From a virus: a stretch of 48,427 nt of DNA. Positions 1-5,984 of this stretch are shown in pieces. The position numbers were made by a program, and so were the translations under genes. The notes beneath the pieces were generated by a model. It had not been told where the DNA came from and ran no database searches. It saw only the letters and a list, made by a program, of their open reading frames with translations. The DNA lies in the IMG/VR virus record IMGVR_UViG_3300017770_000025, positions 1 through 48,427 of that record; one strand, written 5' to 3'. Position 1 is the stretch's first letter. Each line of letters begins with the position of its first letter.

Positions 1-373
1 GTTTACCGCCTTGGGACTCAACTGCACCACTTACACCACCCATGACACTACCAAAGACGCCTTTCATGCCACCAGCTTTTTTAGCACCGTCATCATCTGT
101 TACTGTACTTTCTTGTTGGGCTCTTTTTTGTGCTTCGCTATCAGCTTCTGCTTGCTGTTCCGCTTCTTCTTGATTCTTTTCAATATCTGCTAGAAAGCCA
201 GTTTGTGAACCTAACTGATTATTGATTGAAGCCAGTAGACCTATCATCTCTTTATGACGACTGTCCGTCATCATATTGTCTAGTTGTGTGTTTACCCGGT
301 CGGATGATGATTCAATTTCTCTTGATACTTGATCAAATCTTCGACTGACTTCTTCAGGTGTCATTTCTGCCAT
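1..373 (-). CDS. Partial virion protein, possibly tape-measure N-terminus
   Basis: Only the first 124 codons are in the window; the gene runs off the left edge. It starts at an ATG (371-373, complement) with AAGGA about 10 bases upstream, just after the stop of the 39-residue gene. The visible part begins MAEMTPEEVSRRFDQ and is hydrophilic and helical, with a Glu/Gln/Ala-rich stretch (about residues 65-90) that looks like coiled coil, then a Gly-rich segment (GGMKGVFGSVMGG) that could begin a hydrophobic region. In T4 the order 26-51-27-28-29 places the tape-measure gene (29) downstream of 26 and 51, and gp26-like and gp51-like genes lie just upstream here, so a tape-measure role is a reasonable inference. 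No motif proves it; a different tail or membrane protein is equally compatible with so short a piece. Confidence 0.6.
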   Translation of the reverse strand, partial: MAEMTPEEVSRRFDQVSREIESSSDRVNTQLDNMMTDSRHKEMIGLLASINNQLGSQTGFLADIEKNQEEAEQQAEADSEAQKRAQQESTVTDDDGAKKAGGMKGVFGSVMGGVSGAVESQGGK

Positions 374-378
374 TATAC

Positions 379-498
379 TTAATCCTTAAATTTACTATCG
401 ATCCAACATTTTCCATAGTAAAGTATGCCTAACCAGACAGTAAACAATATACCATCAAAGTAAGACAATTCATTCCATGCGGCTAGTGGTGCTTCCAT
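379..498 (-). CDS. 39-residue membrane peptide, function unknown
   Basis: This small ORF starts at ATG 496-498, immediately after the TAA (499-501) of the EF-hand membrane protein gene, and ends five bases before the next start. The peptide begins MEAPLAAWNELSYFDG and has one hydrophobic segment (about residues 15-29, ILFTVWLGILYYG) followed by a charged tail ending in KFKD, consistent with a single membrane-spanning helix. Translation is probably coupled to the upstream gene, since the start directly abuts its stop. It sits between a two-segment membrane protein and the putative tape-measure gene. It could be a membrane partner of the upstream protein (for instance in lysis or DNA entry), but nothing in the sequence identifies it. 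It fills the only gap between two genes, which supports it being real. Confidence 0.6.
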   Translation of the reverse strand: MEAPLAAWNELSYFDGILFTVWLGILYYGKCWIDSKFKD

Positions 499-825
499 TT
501 ACTTTTTCTTCCCAAAGTTTTGAGTTCCAAAGAATGCCGCTACGATACCAGCAACAGCAACAAAGTATGTTGGTGCCATATCGCCTAATGTTTTCTGTGC
601 TTGATCTAGACCTACAAGAGATGCTAGAACAACAGCGAACGGATATAACAACAATCCACCGAGTGCAAACCATGTCATGTTACGCTGTGCATCACGCATA
701 GCATCCGCATCTTCTAATTCTTTACGTCTAAACTCGAGGTATAACTGCTCTTCGTCTTTAGACACCTTTCCATCACCGTTTGTATCAGCAGGGTGAAACA
801 CTTCTGCTTTTGTTTCTTCTGACAT
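499..825 (-). CDS. EF-hand protein with two membrane segments
   Basis: A 108-residue protein with a canonical EF-hand loop near its N-terminus (residues 14-25, DTNGDGKVSKDE, with acidic or polar ligands at loop positions 1, 3, 5, 9 and 12). A charged helix follows (about 26-48), then two hydrophobic segments (about 52-73 and 84-101) and a basic end (FGKKK). The layout suggests an inner-membrane protein with a soluble calcium-binding head. The start has a good GGAG ribosome site 6 bases upstream (CGGAGTAATTATG). Upstream is the short gp51-like gene; downstream is a 39-residue membrane peptide whose start abuts this stop. Two membrane segments and small size would fit a holin-type protein, but the EF-hand and the position inside baseplate-hub genes would also fit a tail or membrane-entry component. 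The function is not established. Confidence 0.8.
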   Translation of the reverse strand: MSEETKAEVFHPADTNGDGKVSKDEEQLYLEFRRKELEDADAMRDAQRNMTWFALGGLLLYPFAVVLASLVGLDQAQKTLGDMAPTYFVAVAGIVAAFFGTQNFGKKK

Positions 826-835
826 AATTACTCCG

Positions 836-1003
836 TTATTGTTTTTGATTATTTTGTTCTTCTATGAAATCAACTAGCATTTCAACATACAAATCTCTTT
901 CATAAGGCAAAATACTTTCTAAGTCGCTTATACTGTATTTATGATGTTGAACCATTGAGAACATCATTTTGTAGTATGCTCCCAGACTAATATGACTCAA
1001 CAT
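836..1003 (-). CDS. Short gp51-like baseplate hub assembly protein
   Basis: A 55-residue ORF whose ATG overlaps the gp26 stop by one base (TAATG at 1001-1005), so translation is probably coupled. The product begins MLSHISLGAYYKMMF and contains a stretch around residues 19-48 (VQHHKYSISDLESILP, then YERDLYVEMLVDFI). Motifs of the form 'PYERD-Y---L--' are what I associate with the small protein following gp26 in T4-like phages (gp51, hub assembly catalyst) and with C-termini of tail-assembly chaperones. T4 gp51 is about 249 residues, so this is much shorter; it may keep only the conserved end. Gene order 26 then 51 matches T4. The role in hub assembly is inferred from position and motif; a tail chaperone is the main alternative. 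Confidence 0.6.
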   Translation of the reverse strand: MLSHISLGAYYKMMFSMVQHHKYSISDLESILPYERDLYVEMLVDFIEEQNNQKQ

Positions 1004-1734
1004 TAGAGAAAAAAAGTTTCGGTGCCCTCCAATACTAAGTCTTTCTCTTCGCCTTCTGAGTTAGTATACTTTGTCGTATATTTTAACGCAGGTACAGTAT
1101 CAAAAAATTGTTTCATCGATTCAATAGTACCGCCAGGAAGAGAATCAATAAAACTTTTAACTTCTTCTGAGGTATAATCACTTAACTTTTCTACCTCATC
1201 GCCATTTACTACTGTGTCAATGCAAGAAATCATCACGCTGTATAGTGTTTCAGAAGCTTTAGCCATATTCTCGTCTTCATCACCATCAAGGTTTGCTAAC
1301 TCTAAGAACATACCAACTTCTTCTAGCGTGGGATATCGCATCATTAGAAACATATCGTCTGATACATCAATTTTCTTGGTATGCCCTTCAGAAACACTTA
1401 TCTGAATATCGTCAACGTCAAGAGTTAACTCAACTGGCACATTCGTGTCTGGATCTTGTATCGTGAAAGTGATCTCATTATTCACAGACTTTGCTCTTAT
1501 TTGAAGCATCAAATACTCTAGATCAAACATTGGTAGTTTTTCTATGTCAACATCTGAGCAACAGTTTCCAGCAATTTGTTTCATTGCCAATATCATCTGT
1601 TTTGCATCTGCTGACTCTTGAGCCATCAAAAGAACTTTTTCTTCTTTCACCGTAAAGGGTCTATACTTTACCTTTTCACCCGTTGAATGTAATTCCGTTT
1701 CGAACAACGGAAGATCGATCTTCGGTAACGCCAT
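1003..1734 (-). CDS. 26: Baseplate hub protein gp26-like (T4_baseplate family)
   Basis: A 243-residue protein beginning MALPKIDLPLFETELHSTG, followed by KVKYRPFTVKEEKVLLMAQES (residues 22-42), a pattern I recognise as the T4 gp26 family (Pfam T4_baseplate). The next conserved block is LPMFDLEYLMLQIRAKSV (about 66-83). gp26 of T4 is 208 residues and is needed for assembly of the central baseplate hub. The start is supported by AGGAG about 8 bases upstream (TAGGAGAAGTGAGATG). Upstream in the operon is a tail-tube-family gene; downstream, overlapping by one base, is a short gp51-like gene, as in the T4 order. No frameshift or missing block is evident. Confidence 0.85.
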   Translation of the reverse strand: MALPKIDLPLFETELHSTGEKVKYRPFTVKEEKVLLMAQESADAKQMILAMKQIAGNCCSDVDIEKLPMFDLEYLMLQIRAKSVNNEITFTIQDPDTNVPVELTLDVDDIQISVSEGHTKKIDVSDDMFLMMRYPTLEEVGMFLELANLDGDEDENMAKASETLYSVMISCIDTVVNGDEVEKLSDYTSEEVKSFIDSLPGGTIESMKQFFDTVPALKYTTKYTNSEGEEKDLVLEGTETFFL

Positions 1735-1757
1735 CTCACTTCTCCTATATTATAGAA

Positions 1758-2522
1758 TTATTTAAATGAATTATATATTGTGTTTACTGTTTGAATATTG
1801 TTAACTGCATCTTGAATATCAGTAGGTCTTCTAATACTTTCTATCGCATTTACCGTCTGATTAATTGACGAAAACCATCTTAACATTCTGCCTGTTGTTG
1901 AGCCAGGTACATCTGATTGTACTCTACCAGTTTCTGAACCACTTACTTTCAACTGATCGTATGTGAATCCTACGGGTAATGTCAGTACCTCTCCTTGGTT
2001 TTCCCAAGAAGGAGATACATTACCAGTATTCAATGGATATAGTCCTGCAAAGTTATAAACATATTCAACTTTTCTCGTGTTTTGAGAGAATACTGCGACA
2101 TCCATTGTAGTAGCATATTCACTCTTGTAGCCCATCTCGAATGGTAATGCATTATTTACTGCACCAAAATTACCGCCACTCTTATCGTAGTTTACGATTG
2201 CTTGCATCCATCTATGAAAAAACTTCATAATACCAAAGTTTGAATCTACCATAAACACAGCAGGCAATATTGGAAAATTCATAGACTGTGGTCTACGAAC
2301 AACTGGTCCAAAACCTTGAGGCTGAACTTCTCCTGTTGTGATATCAAGTTCTGGTAGAGTAACACTTCTACAGAAGAACTCCAAATCTCTTGATACGGGT
2401 ATATCCACAAACTCATTAATTAGTGCTTGAGGTATATTAATTCTAGCAAAGAATAAGTTAGTTTTTGCTACACCACCATGCTCATGCAATTTTGAGTTGA
2501 AGTCTGCTATATTGAATGTCAT
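1758..2522 (-). CDS. Tail tube family protein (gp19-like), long form
   Basis: A 254-residue protein starting MTFNIADFNSKL. The open frame extends 29 codons further upstream (to 2609), but the ATG at 2520-2522 overlaps the upstream stop as ATGA (2519-2522) and gives the expected tail-tube N-terminus, so that start is preferred. The arrangement 'MTFNI-DF-S-L---GG---TNLF---I' followed by an LEFFCRSVTLPELDI segment (about residues 47-61) is typical of the T4 gp19 tube fold and its relatives. T4 gp19 is 163 residues; this one is about 90 longer, with an Asn/Thr-rich C-terminus (about 225-254). It lies next to gp26 rather than next to a tail-sheath gene, so it may be a tube-like baseplate or hub protein rather than the main tube subunit. 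The family is fairly certain, the exact role is not. Confidence 0.75.
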   Translation of the reverse strand: MTFNIADFNSKLHEHGGVAKTNLFFARINIPQALINEFVDIPVSRDLEFFCRSVTLPELDITTGEVQPQGFGPVVRRPQSMNFPILPAVFMVDSNFGIMKFFHRWMQAIVNYDKSGGNFGAVNNALPFEMGYKSEYATTMDVAVFSQNTRKVEYVYNFAGLYPLNTGNVSPSWENQGEVLTLPVGFTYDQLKVSGSETGRVQSDVPGSTTGRMLRWFSSINQTVNAIESIRRPTDIQDAVNNIQTVNTIYNSFK

Positions 2523-3115
2523 TGTATCTTCCCTTTGGAGTCTGACCAAACTTTTGTTTTCGATGCACCAACAAATCTTTCTGTTGGTAAAAATAATGCG
2601 ATATCCCATTCTGAAGGATACACATACATAAACTTACTTGTGACCTGTGATGTTAAATATCTTTTAACACAAGGTCTAAATTCTTTAAACTTAGCCGCTT
2701 TATCTAATATCTTGTAGCTAATTTTTATCTTAGTCGTCTCATCATATGCTTTATTGTTTGCTGTCTCATATAAAGCATCCATCAACTTAGCACGAAGTGG
2801 TAGAGGCAAGTAATGCATATTCAGTCCGTAGAAGCCACCTTTAACTGACTTATATGGAAAGATTAGTGGTAATCTATCATAATATGGTAGAGTATCTTTA
2901 TGCTTTGCTGAATACTCGTACATATACATTCCACCAAGAATAGGTCGAGACGCCATTCTTTCTTTATCGCCTTTCTTACCAAAGAAATCATTCTCTCGAA
3001 CTCTTTTATATTCTTGGGCTTGACCACGATACCAATCACGAGCCTCACTCGTTTTAGCAGGAATCTTTCCCTGCCTGATACCCTTGGTTAATAACTCATC
3101 AAATAGTATTGCCAT
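2519..3115 (-). CDS. Conserved virion protein, possibly gp2-like DNA end protector
   Basis: A 198-residue protein beginning MAILFDELLTKGIRQGKIP. Its core has the pattern PILGGMYMYEYSAK, then LPYYDRLPLIFP, then FYGLNMHYLPLPLRAKLMDAL (about residues 58-115), which I know as a conserved block in marine T4-like phages. I think such proteins are sometimes annotated as DNA end protector (T4 gp2) or simply virion structural protein; T4 gene 2 lies beside the head-completion gene, as this one nearly does. The second half is basic and aromatic, ending in SDSKGKIQ. The ATG has an AGAGG site about 6 bases upstream. The downstream tube-family gene starts inside this stop codon (ATGA), so the pair is probably translated together. 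The specific function is uncertain. Confidence 0.6.
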   Translation of the reverse strand: MAILFDELLTKGIRQGKIPAKTSEARDWYRGQAQEYKRVRENDFFGKKGDKERMASRPILGGMYMYEYSAKHKDTLPYYDRLPLIFPYKSVKGGFYGLNMHYLPLPLRAKLMDALYETANNKAYDETTKIKISYKILDKAAKFKEFRPCVKRYLTSQVTSKFMYVYPSEWDIALFLPTERFVGASKTKVWSDSKGKIQ

Positions 3116-3221
3116 TACGAACCTCTTTTTTGCCTGCTTGTCTTTCTTTGGCTTTTAAACGCTTCTTCAAGCGTTTTTCCCATGAGCGACTTAAACAATT
3201 TACAGACTCTTTCTTCGACAT
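3099..3221 (-). CDS. 40-residue highly basic peptide
   Basis: This ORF begins at an ATG that shares one base with the nuclease stop (TAATG, 3219-3223) and ends 17 bases inside the next gene. The peptide has 14 Lys/Arg among 40 residues (start MSKKESVNCL, middle KRLKKRLKAKERQ) and only four acidic residues, so it should bind nucleic acid or another acidic partner. It fills what would otherwise be a 105-base gap in a densely packed operon, and its start is positioned for translational coupling. Against it, part of the coding sequence is an 8-bp inverted repeat (3157-3176), so the region might instead be an untranslated hairpin. A role beside two nucleases and a head-completion gene is plausible but unproven. 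Confidence 0.5.
   Translation of the reverse strand: MSKKESVNCLSRSWEKRLKKRLKAKERQAGKKEVRNGNTI
3157..3176. repeat. 8-bp inverted repeat with 4-base loop
   Basis: On the + strand the left arm AAACGCTT (3157-3164) and right arm AAGCGTTT (3169-3176) are perfect complements around CTTC, and two more T bases follow, making a run of five T. Read rightward it resembles an intrinsic terminator; read leftward (operon direction) it makes a hairpin about 40 bases upstream of the conserved virion-protein start, with no good U-run after it. It lies within the 40-residue basic ORF, where it encodes the near-symmetrical KRLKKRL. It may be a terminator of antisense transcripts, an RNA-processing hairpin, or only a result of the Lys/Arg codons. 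Confidence 0.4.
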
Positions 3222-3664
3222 TATAGTGTTACAATACCTTCAGCGATTAATCGGTCTCTGTTAGCTAAATGTTGTGCATCAACTTCATCTTTTGAGCCAC
3301 CAAAATATGGTACAGCATGACCCTCTTCTACTAATATCTGAGTAGCTGGTCGCCATGCATCAGCTTTAGCACAATATACATCAAAGTCTCCGAGTACACG
3401 ACCGAACTTCCCACGCATATCTTCGCCTTTCTTACTGATCTGTGTCTTCAATACTGGGTTCTTACCGAGTAGAGACTTCAGTCTTGCTTTAGCGGCTAGA
3501 CCAAACTTCTTCTCAACTTTATCTCTTGTTCTTGATTCTGGTGTATCAATACCCATAATGCGTACACGCTCGTTATATAGCCATATACCAAAACCCAGAT
3601 CAATGTCTACATCAACTGTATCACCGTCAACTATCTTCACTACTTTTGTTTTATATTCGTACAT
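3221..3664 (-). CDS. Staphylococcal nuclease-like (SNase) protein
   Basis: A 147-residue protein that covers the SNase (thermonuclease) domain almost end to end. The N-terminal strand KVVKIVDGDTVDVDID (residues 7-22) carries the calcium-site Asp residues. RVRIMGIDTPESR (33-45) contains Arg35, Asp40 and Glu43, and GKFGRVLGD (85-93) contains Arg89. These match the catalytic Arg, metal Asp, general-base Glu and second Arg of staphylococcal nuclease, so the enzyme should be active as a calcium-dependent phosphodiesterase. No signal peptide is visible, so it acts in the cell or is carried in the particle. Its ATG overlaps the gp4 stop by one base (TAATG, 3662-3666), so it is co-translated with the head-completion protein. 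Nuclear-acid degradation of the host or trimming of packaged DNA ends are possible roles. Confidence 0.9.
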   Translation of the reverse strand: MYEYKTKVVKIVDGDTVDVDIDLGFGIWLYNERVRIMGIDTPESRTRDKVEKKFGLAAKARLKSLLGKNPVLKTQISKKGEDMRGKFGRVLGDFDVYCAKADAWRPATQILVEEGHAVPYFGGSKDEVDAQHLANRDRLIAEGIVTL

Positions 3665-4119
3665 TATTTTATTCCTAATTCATTTTCTGTTATGATTCGA
3701 AAGATATAACCTTTATCTTTACAGAACTCTTCAGCCGCATTCCATTTAGCAGAGTTTATGCCCCAAGTCTTCACTTCATTTATATATCGCTTAGTAGGCT
3801 TATTACGCTTAGTATTCTGTACCTTAGGTGGTCGTGTTTGAGCGTATGGCTTCACCTCTATTAGTACCTTTTCTTTACGCTTTTCTTTATTTATCTGTTC
3901 CACATAAAAGTCTGGAAAATATCTGTGCATTTTTCCATCGATCGGTGAGCGGTAGGGTATAACAATTTCTTCGCTATTCCACTTAGTAACATGAGGATGC
4001 TTATCTAAATAAGACATCAACTTGAGTTCCCATCCACTTCTATAAATTATATTTGTCGGGTCGCCCTTATATTTCTCGGGATTACGAGGCTTAAATCGAC
4101 CCTGATAATAATTAGGCAC
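3664..4119 (-). CDS. 4: Head completion protein gp4-like (nuclease fold)
   Basis: A 151-residue protein starting at GTG (4117-4119), with TTGGAG 6-11 bases upstream. It reads MPNYYQGRFKPRNPEKYKG, then NIIYRSGWELKLMSYLDKHP (about residues 23-42), YRSPIDGKMHRYFPDFYVE (about 56-74) and VLIEVKPYAQ (about 84-93). This matches my recollection of T4 gp4 (gp50/65), about 150 residues, which completes filled heads before tail joining. The order E(30), D(71)-F-Y, E-V-K(88-90) fits a PD-(D/E)XK, TnsA-like nuclease core, with Asp in PDFYV and Glu/Lys in IEVK as probable metal and catalytic residues. It is the first gene of the leftward operon, 43 bases downstream of a TATAAATA box on the - strand. The SNase-like gene follows with a one-base overlap. 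Confidence 0.85.
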   Translation of the reverse strand: MPNYYQGRFKPRNPEKYKGDPTNIIYRSGWELKLMSYLDKHPHVTKWNSEEIVIPYRSPIDGKMHRYFPDFYVEQINKEKRKEKVLIEVKPYAQTRPPKVQNTKRNKPTKRYINEVKTWGINSAKWNAAEEFCKDKGYIFRIITENELGIK

Positions 4120-4134
4120 AATATCTCCAATACA

Positions 4135-4142
4135 TATAAATA
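4135..4142 (+). promoter_or_regulatory. T4-type late promoter box, rightward
   Basis: A perfect TATAAATA, the consensus for T4 late promoters read by the gp55-type sigma factor. It is 41 bases upstream of the first rightward gene (ATG 4184), so transcription would begin near 4148 and leave a short leader. It is the left arm of an 11-bp inverted repeat whose right arm holds the opposing promoter. Confidence 0.8.
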
Positions 4143-4162
4143 ATTACCATAGACTAACTTAT

Positions 4163-4170
4163 TATTTATA
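4163..4170 (-). promoter_or_regulatory. T4-type late promoter box, leftward
   Basis: The + strand reads TATTTATA, giving a perfect TATAAATA on the - strand. It is 43 bases upstream of the GTG of the head-completion gene, so it should drive the leftward operon. With the rightward box at 4135-4142 it lies in inverted arms (4134-4144 and 4161-4171). The two promoters point at each other, and their predicted start points are about 10 bases apart. Confidence 0.8.
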
Positions 4171-4183
4171 TAAAGGTTCAGAG

Positions 4184-5422
4184 ATGACACAAGGATTACT
4201 TAAAACAAACCCCATAGAAGCCATGGCAAGAAGAAAGGTCGAGCAAAGAGGTCCTTCAAGTGTAATGACTTTTCCTAAGAACTTAGGTGCCCACGGAACA
4301 TTGATGCGATTTTTTGAGTATACATATGGTGGCACAAAAGGATCAGAAGAAAAACGTCTTGCTGAAATAATGTTACCTCTACCTAAAGTTATTCAAGATA
4401 ATTTTAAAATTAATGTTGGGGGTGACGAACTTGGATTGCTTGGTACTACCGCAGCCCAATTAGCAGGTCGACCAGAAGATGCTCAGAATATTGCGACTCA
4501 ACTTGCTGGTGAATTAAAAGATGTGGGAACAGCCGCTGGTAATGCAATTGGTGGACTATTTTCTGGTGAAGAGGGTGCAAAAGATGCACTAATTAAAGGT
4601 GCTAATACACTCGCAGATGGTGTAGGATTTCTTACAACAGCAGGTCTAGCATCAATCAGTCCTGATATTGCAAATGGTATTGGTGTAGGTCGTGGTACAG
4701 CAATTAATCCTTTTGCGACTCTTGTATTTAAAGGTGTTGATCTTAAGGTACATTCACTAGAGTGGTTATTATCACCAGAAAGTGAAGAAGAATCACGACA
4801 ATTAAAAACAATTATTCGTACTCTGCAACGCATGGTACTACCCAAGACAACATCTCCTCTGGGAGAAAACTCTGAGACAGGTGCTCAAGTATTAGATCGT
4901 GGTATATTAAGATATCCAGCGATGGTAAATACTTATTTAATGGGTGTTGACCAGTCATATTACTTTAGATTTAAGACTTCAATGATCTCACAATTAAGTG
5001 TAGATTATACACCAAACGGAATTGCAATACAAAAAGGTGGTAAACCTTCGGCTGTTCGTATTACAATGACATTAAATGAAGCATTTATTCATACTGCTGA
5101 CGATAATGCACCCACTGATTTATTAGAAGAAGCAATCAGCGAAAAGCTTGATGATCGTATTACTTCAAATCTACAAGGAGATGGCGAATCTGCTGAATAT
5201 AATCCTAATATTGTAAATAATCCTACAGGTGTTGCACCCTCGGGTAGTTCATCAAGAACAGATGATGAAGTAACTGTCGTTAAAACATTACCATCTGGTG
5301 CTACAGAGTCAAGAACAACAACAAAATCAGAACTACAATCGCAAGGATTCACCGATGCTCAGATCGCTGGTACAGTTGCATCAGGCATTGAAGGTGTAAC
5401 ATTTCAGGTAAACGGAGCATAA
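4184..5422 (+). CDS. Baseplate tail-tube cap/initiator protein (gp48/gp54-like)
   Basis: A 412-residue protein. The N-terminal part has VMTFPKNLGAHGTLMRFFEY (about residues 27-46) followed by EIMLPLPKVIQDNFKINV (about 61-78), and the C-terminal half has ILRYPAMVNTYLMGVDQSYY (about 240-259) and QLSVDYTPNGIAIQKGGKPS (about 270-289), then MTLNEAFI. This layout, with 'FP-dlG--G' near the start and 'vDYTP-G-----g-P-av-l-l-f-E' near the end, is what I know from T4 gp48 and gp54, which sit between the baseplate hub and the tail tube (364 and 320 residues in T4). An Ala/Gly-rich middle (about 85-165) and a Ser/Thr-rich tail (about 345-395) make this one longer. It is the first gene after the rightward late promoter, followed one base later by gp53. 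I cannot tell gp48 from gp54. Confidence 0.8.
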   Translation: MTQGLLKTNPIEAMARRKVEQRGPSSVMTFPKNLGAHGTLMRFFEYTYGGTKGSEEKRLAEIMLPLPKVIQDNFKINVGGDELGLLGTTAAQLAGRPEDAQNIATQLAGELKDVGTAAGNAIGGLFSGEEGAKDALIKGANTLADGVGFLTTAGLASISPDIANGIGVGRGTAINPFATLVFKGVDLKVHSLEWLLSPESEEESRQLKTIIRTLQRMVLPKTTSPLGENSETGAQVLDRGILRYPAMVNTYLMGVDQSYYFRFKTSMISQLSVDYTPNGIAIQKGGKPSAVRITMTLNEAFIHTADDNAPTDLLEEAISEKLDDRITSNLQGDGESAEYNPNIVNNPTGVAPSGSSSRTDDEVTVVKTLPSGATESRTTTKSELQSQGFTDAQIAGTVASGIEGVTFQVNGA

Positions 5423-5423
5423 T

Positions 5424-5984
5424 ATGTATTTCTCAGCATTTCCTACAACAAAATTTAATGGAGTTGACCTGCTTGATATCACAAGAAAGGCTCAACTTGA
5501 TAGAATCGTAAAGACTTCTGCTCTTGCTTATATGACTTATACAGTCCAAGAGGGAGAAAAGCCCGAAGATGTTGCATTTTATTATTACGATGATGTACGA
5601 TATGCTTGGTTAGTTTTATTATCAAATAATATTGTTGATCCATATACAGAATGGCCTAAGGAAGAAAAAGATTTATTAAACTATATGAAAGTACAATATG
5701 AGAATGCATCAGGTGCTACAGGTGATAAAGTAATTGAGTGGACACAAAATACAACAATCTCAGCGAATATCGTACACTATCAATCGCATTCCGATCCTGA
5801 TATTCGATTAAATCGTGCATCATATCTCAATTCCTCGCCAACCGAGAAAGCAAATTTCTTTCCTGTTCGTGTATATGACCATGAATTCTCTCTCAACGAG
5901 AGCCGCCGAGAGATCGTTCTCGTGAATAAAGCCTTATTAGCGACCATTACTGATCAATTAGAACGAGTATTGAATGACAACTAA
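5424..5984 (+). CDS. 53: Baseplate wedge protein gp53-like
   Basis: A 186-residue protein, close to the 196 of T4 gp53, which links neighbouring wedges when the baseplate closes. The central block is characteristic: YTVQEGEKPEDVAFYYYDDVRYAWLVLLSNN (about residues 39-69), followed by DPYTEWP and later a KYE-like 'VQYENASG' element. T4 gp53 has the same 'Y-i-----pE--A---Y----YwvlL--Nn--DPY--W' arrangement. The ATG is preceded by GGAG 8 bases upstream. The gene ends 11 bases inside the next gene (gp27-like). In T4, gp53 lies next to gene 5; here a gp27-like gene and a 28-residue ORF come between. Assignment is confident at family level. Confidence 0.85.
   Translation: MYFSAFPTTKFNGVDLLDITRKAQLDRIVKTSALAYMTYTVQEGEKPEDVAFYYYDDVRYAWLVLLSNNIVDPYTEWPKEEKDLLNYMKVQYENASGATGDKVIEWTQNTTISANIVHYQSHSDPDIRLNRASYLNSSPTEKANFFPVRVYDHEFSLNESRREIVLVNKALLATITDQLERVLNDN

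Noticed and set aside
2523-2609. Longer start for the tail-tube-family protein.
   Set aside because: The extra 29 codons lie in the upstream gene and the ATGA overlap at 2519-2522 gives the expected N-terminus.
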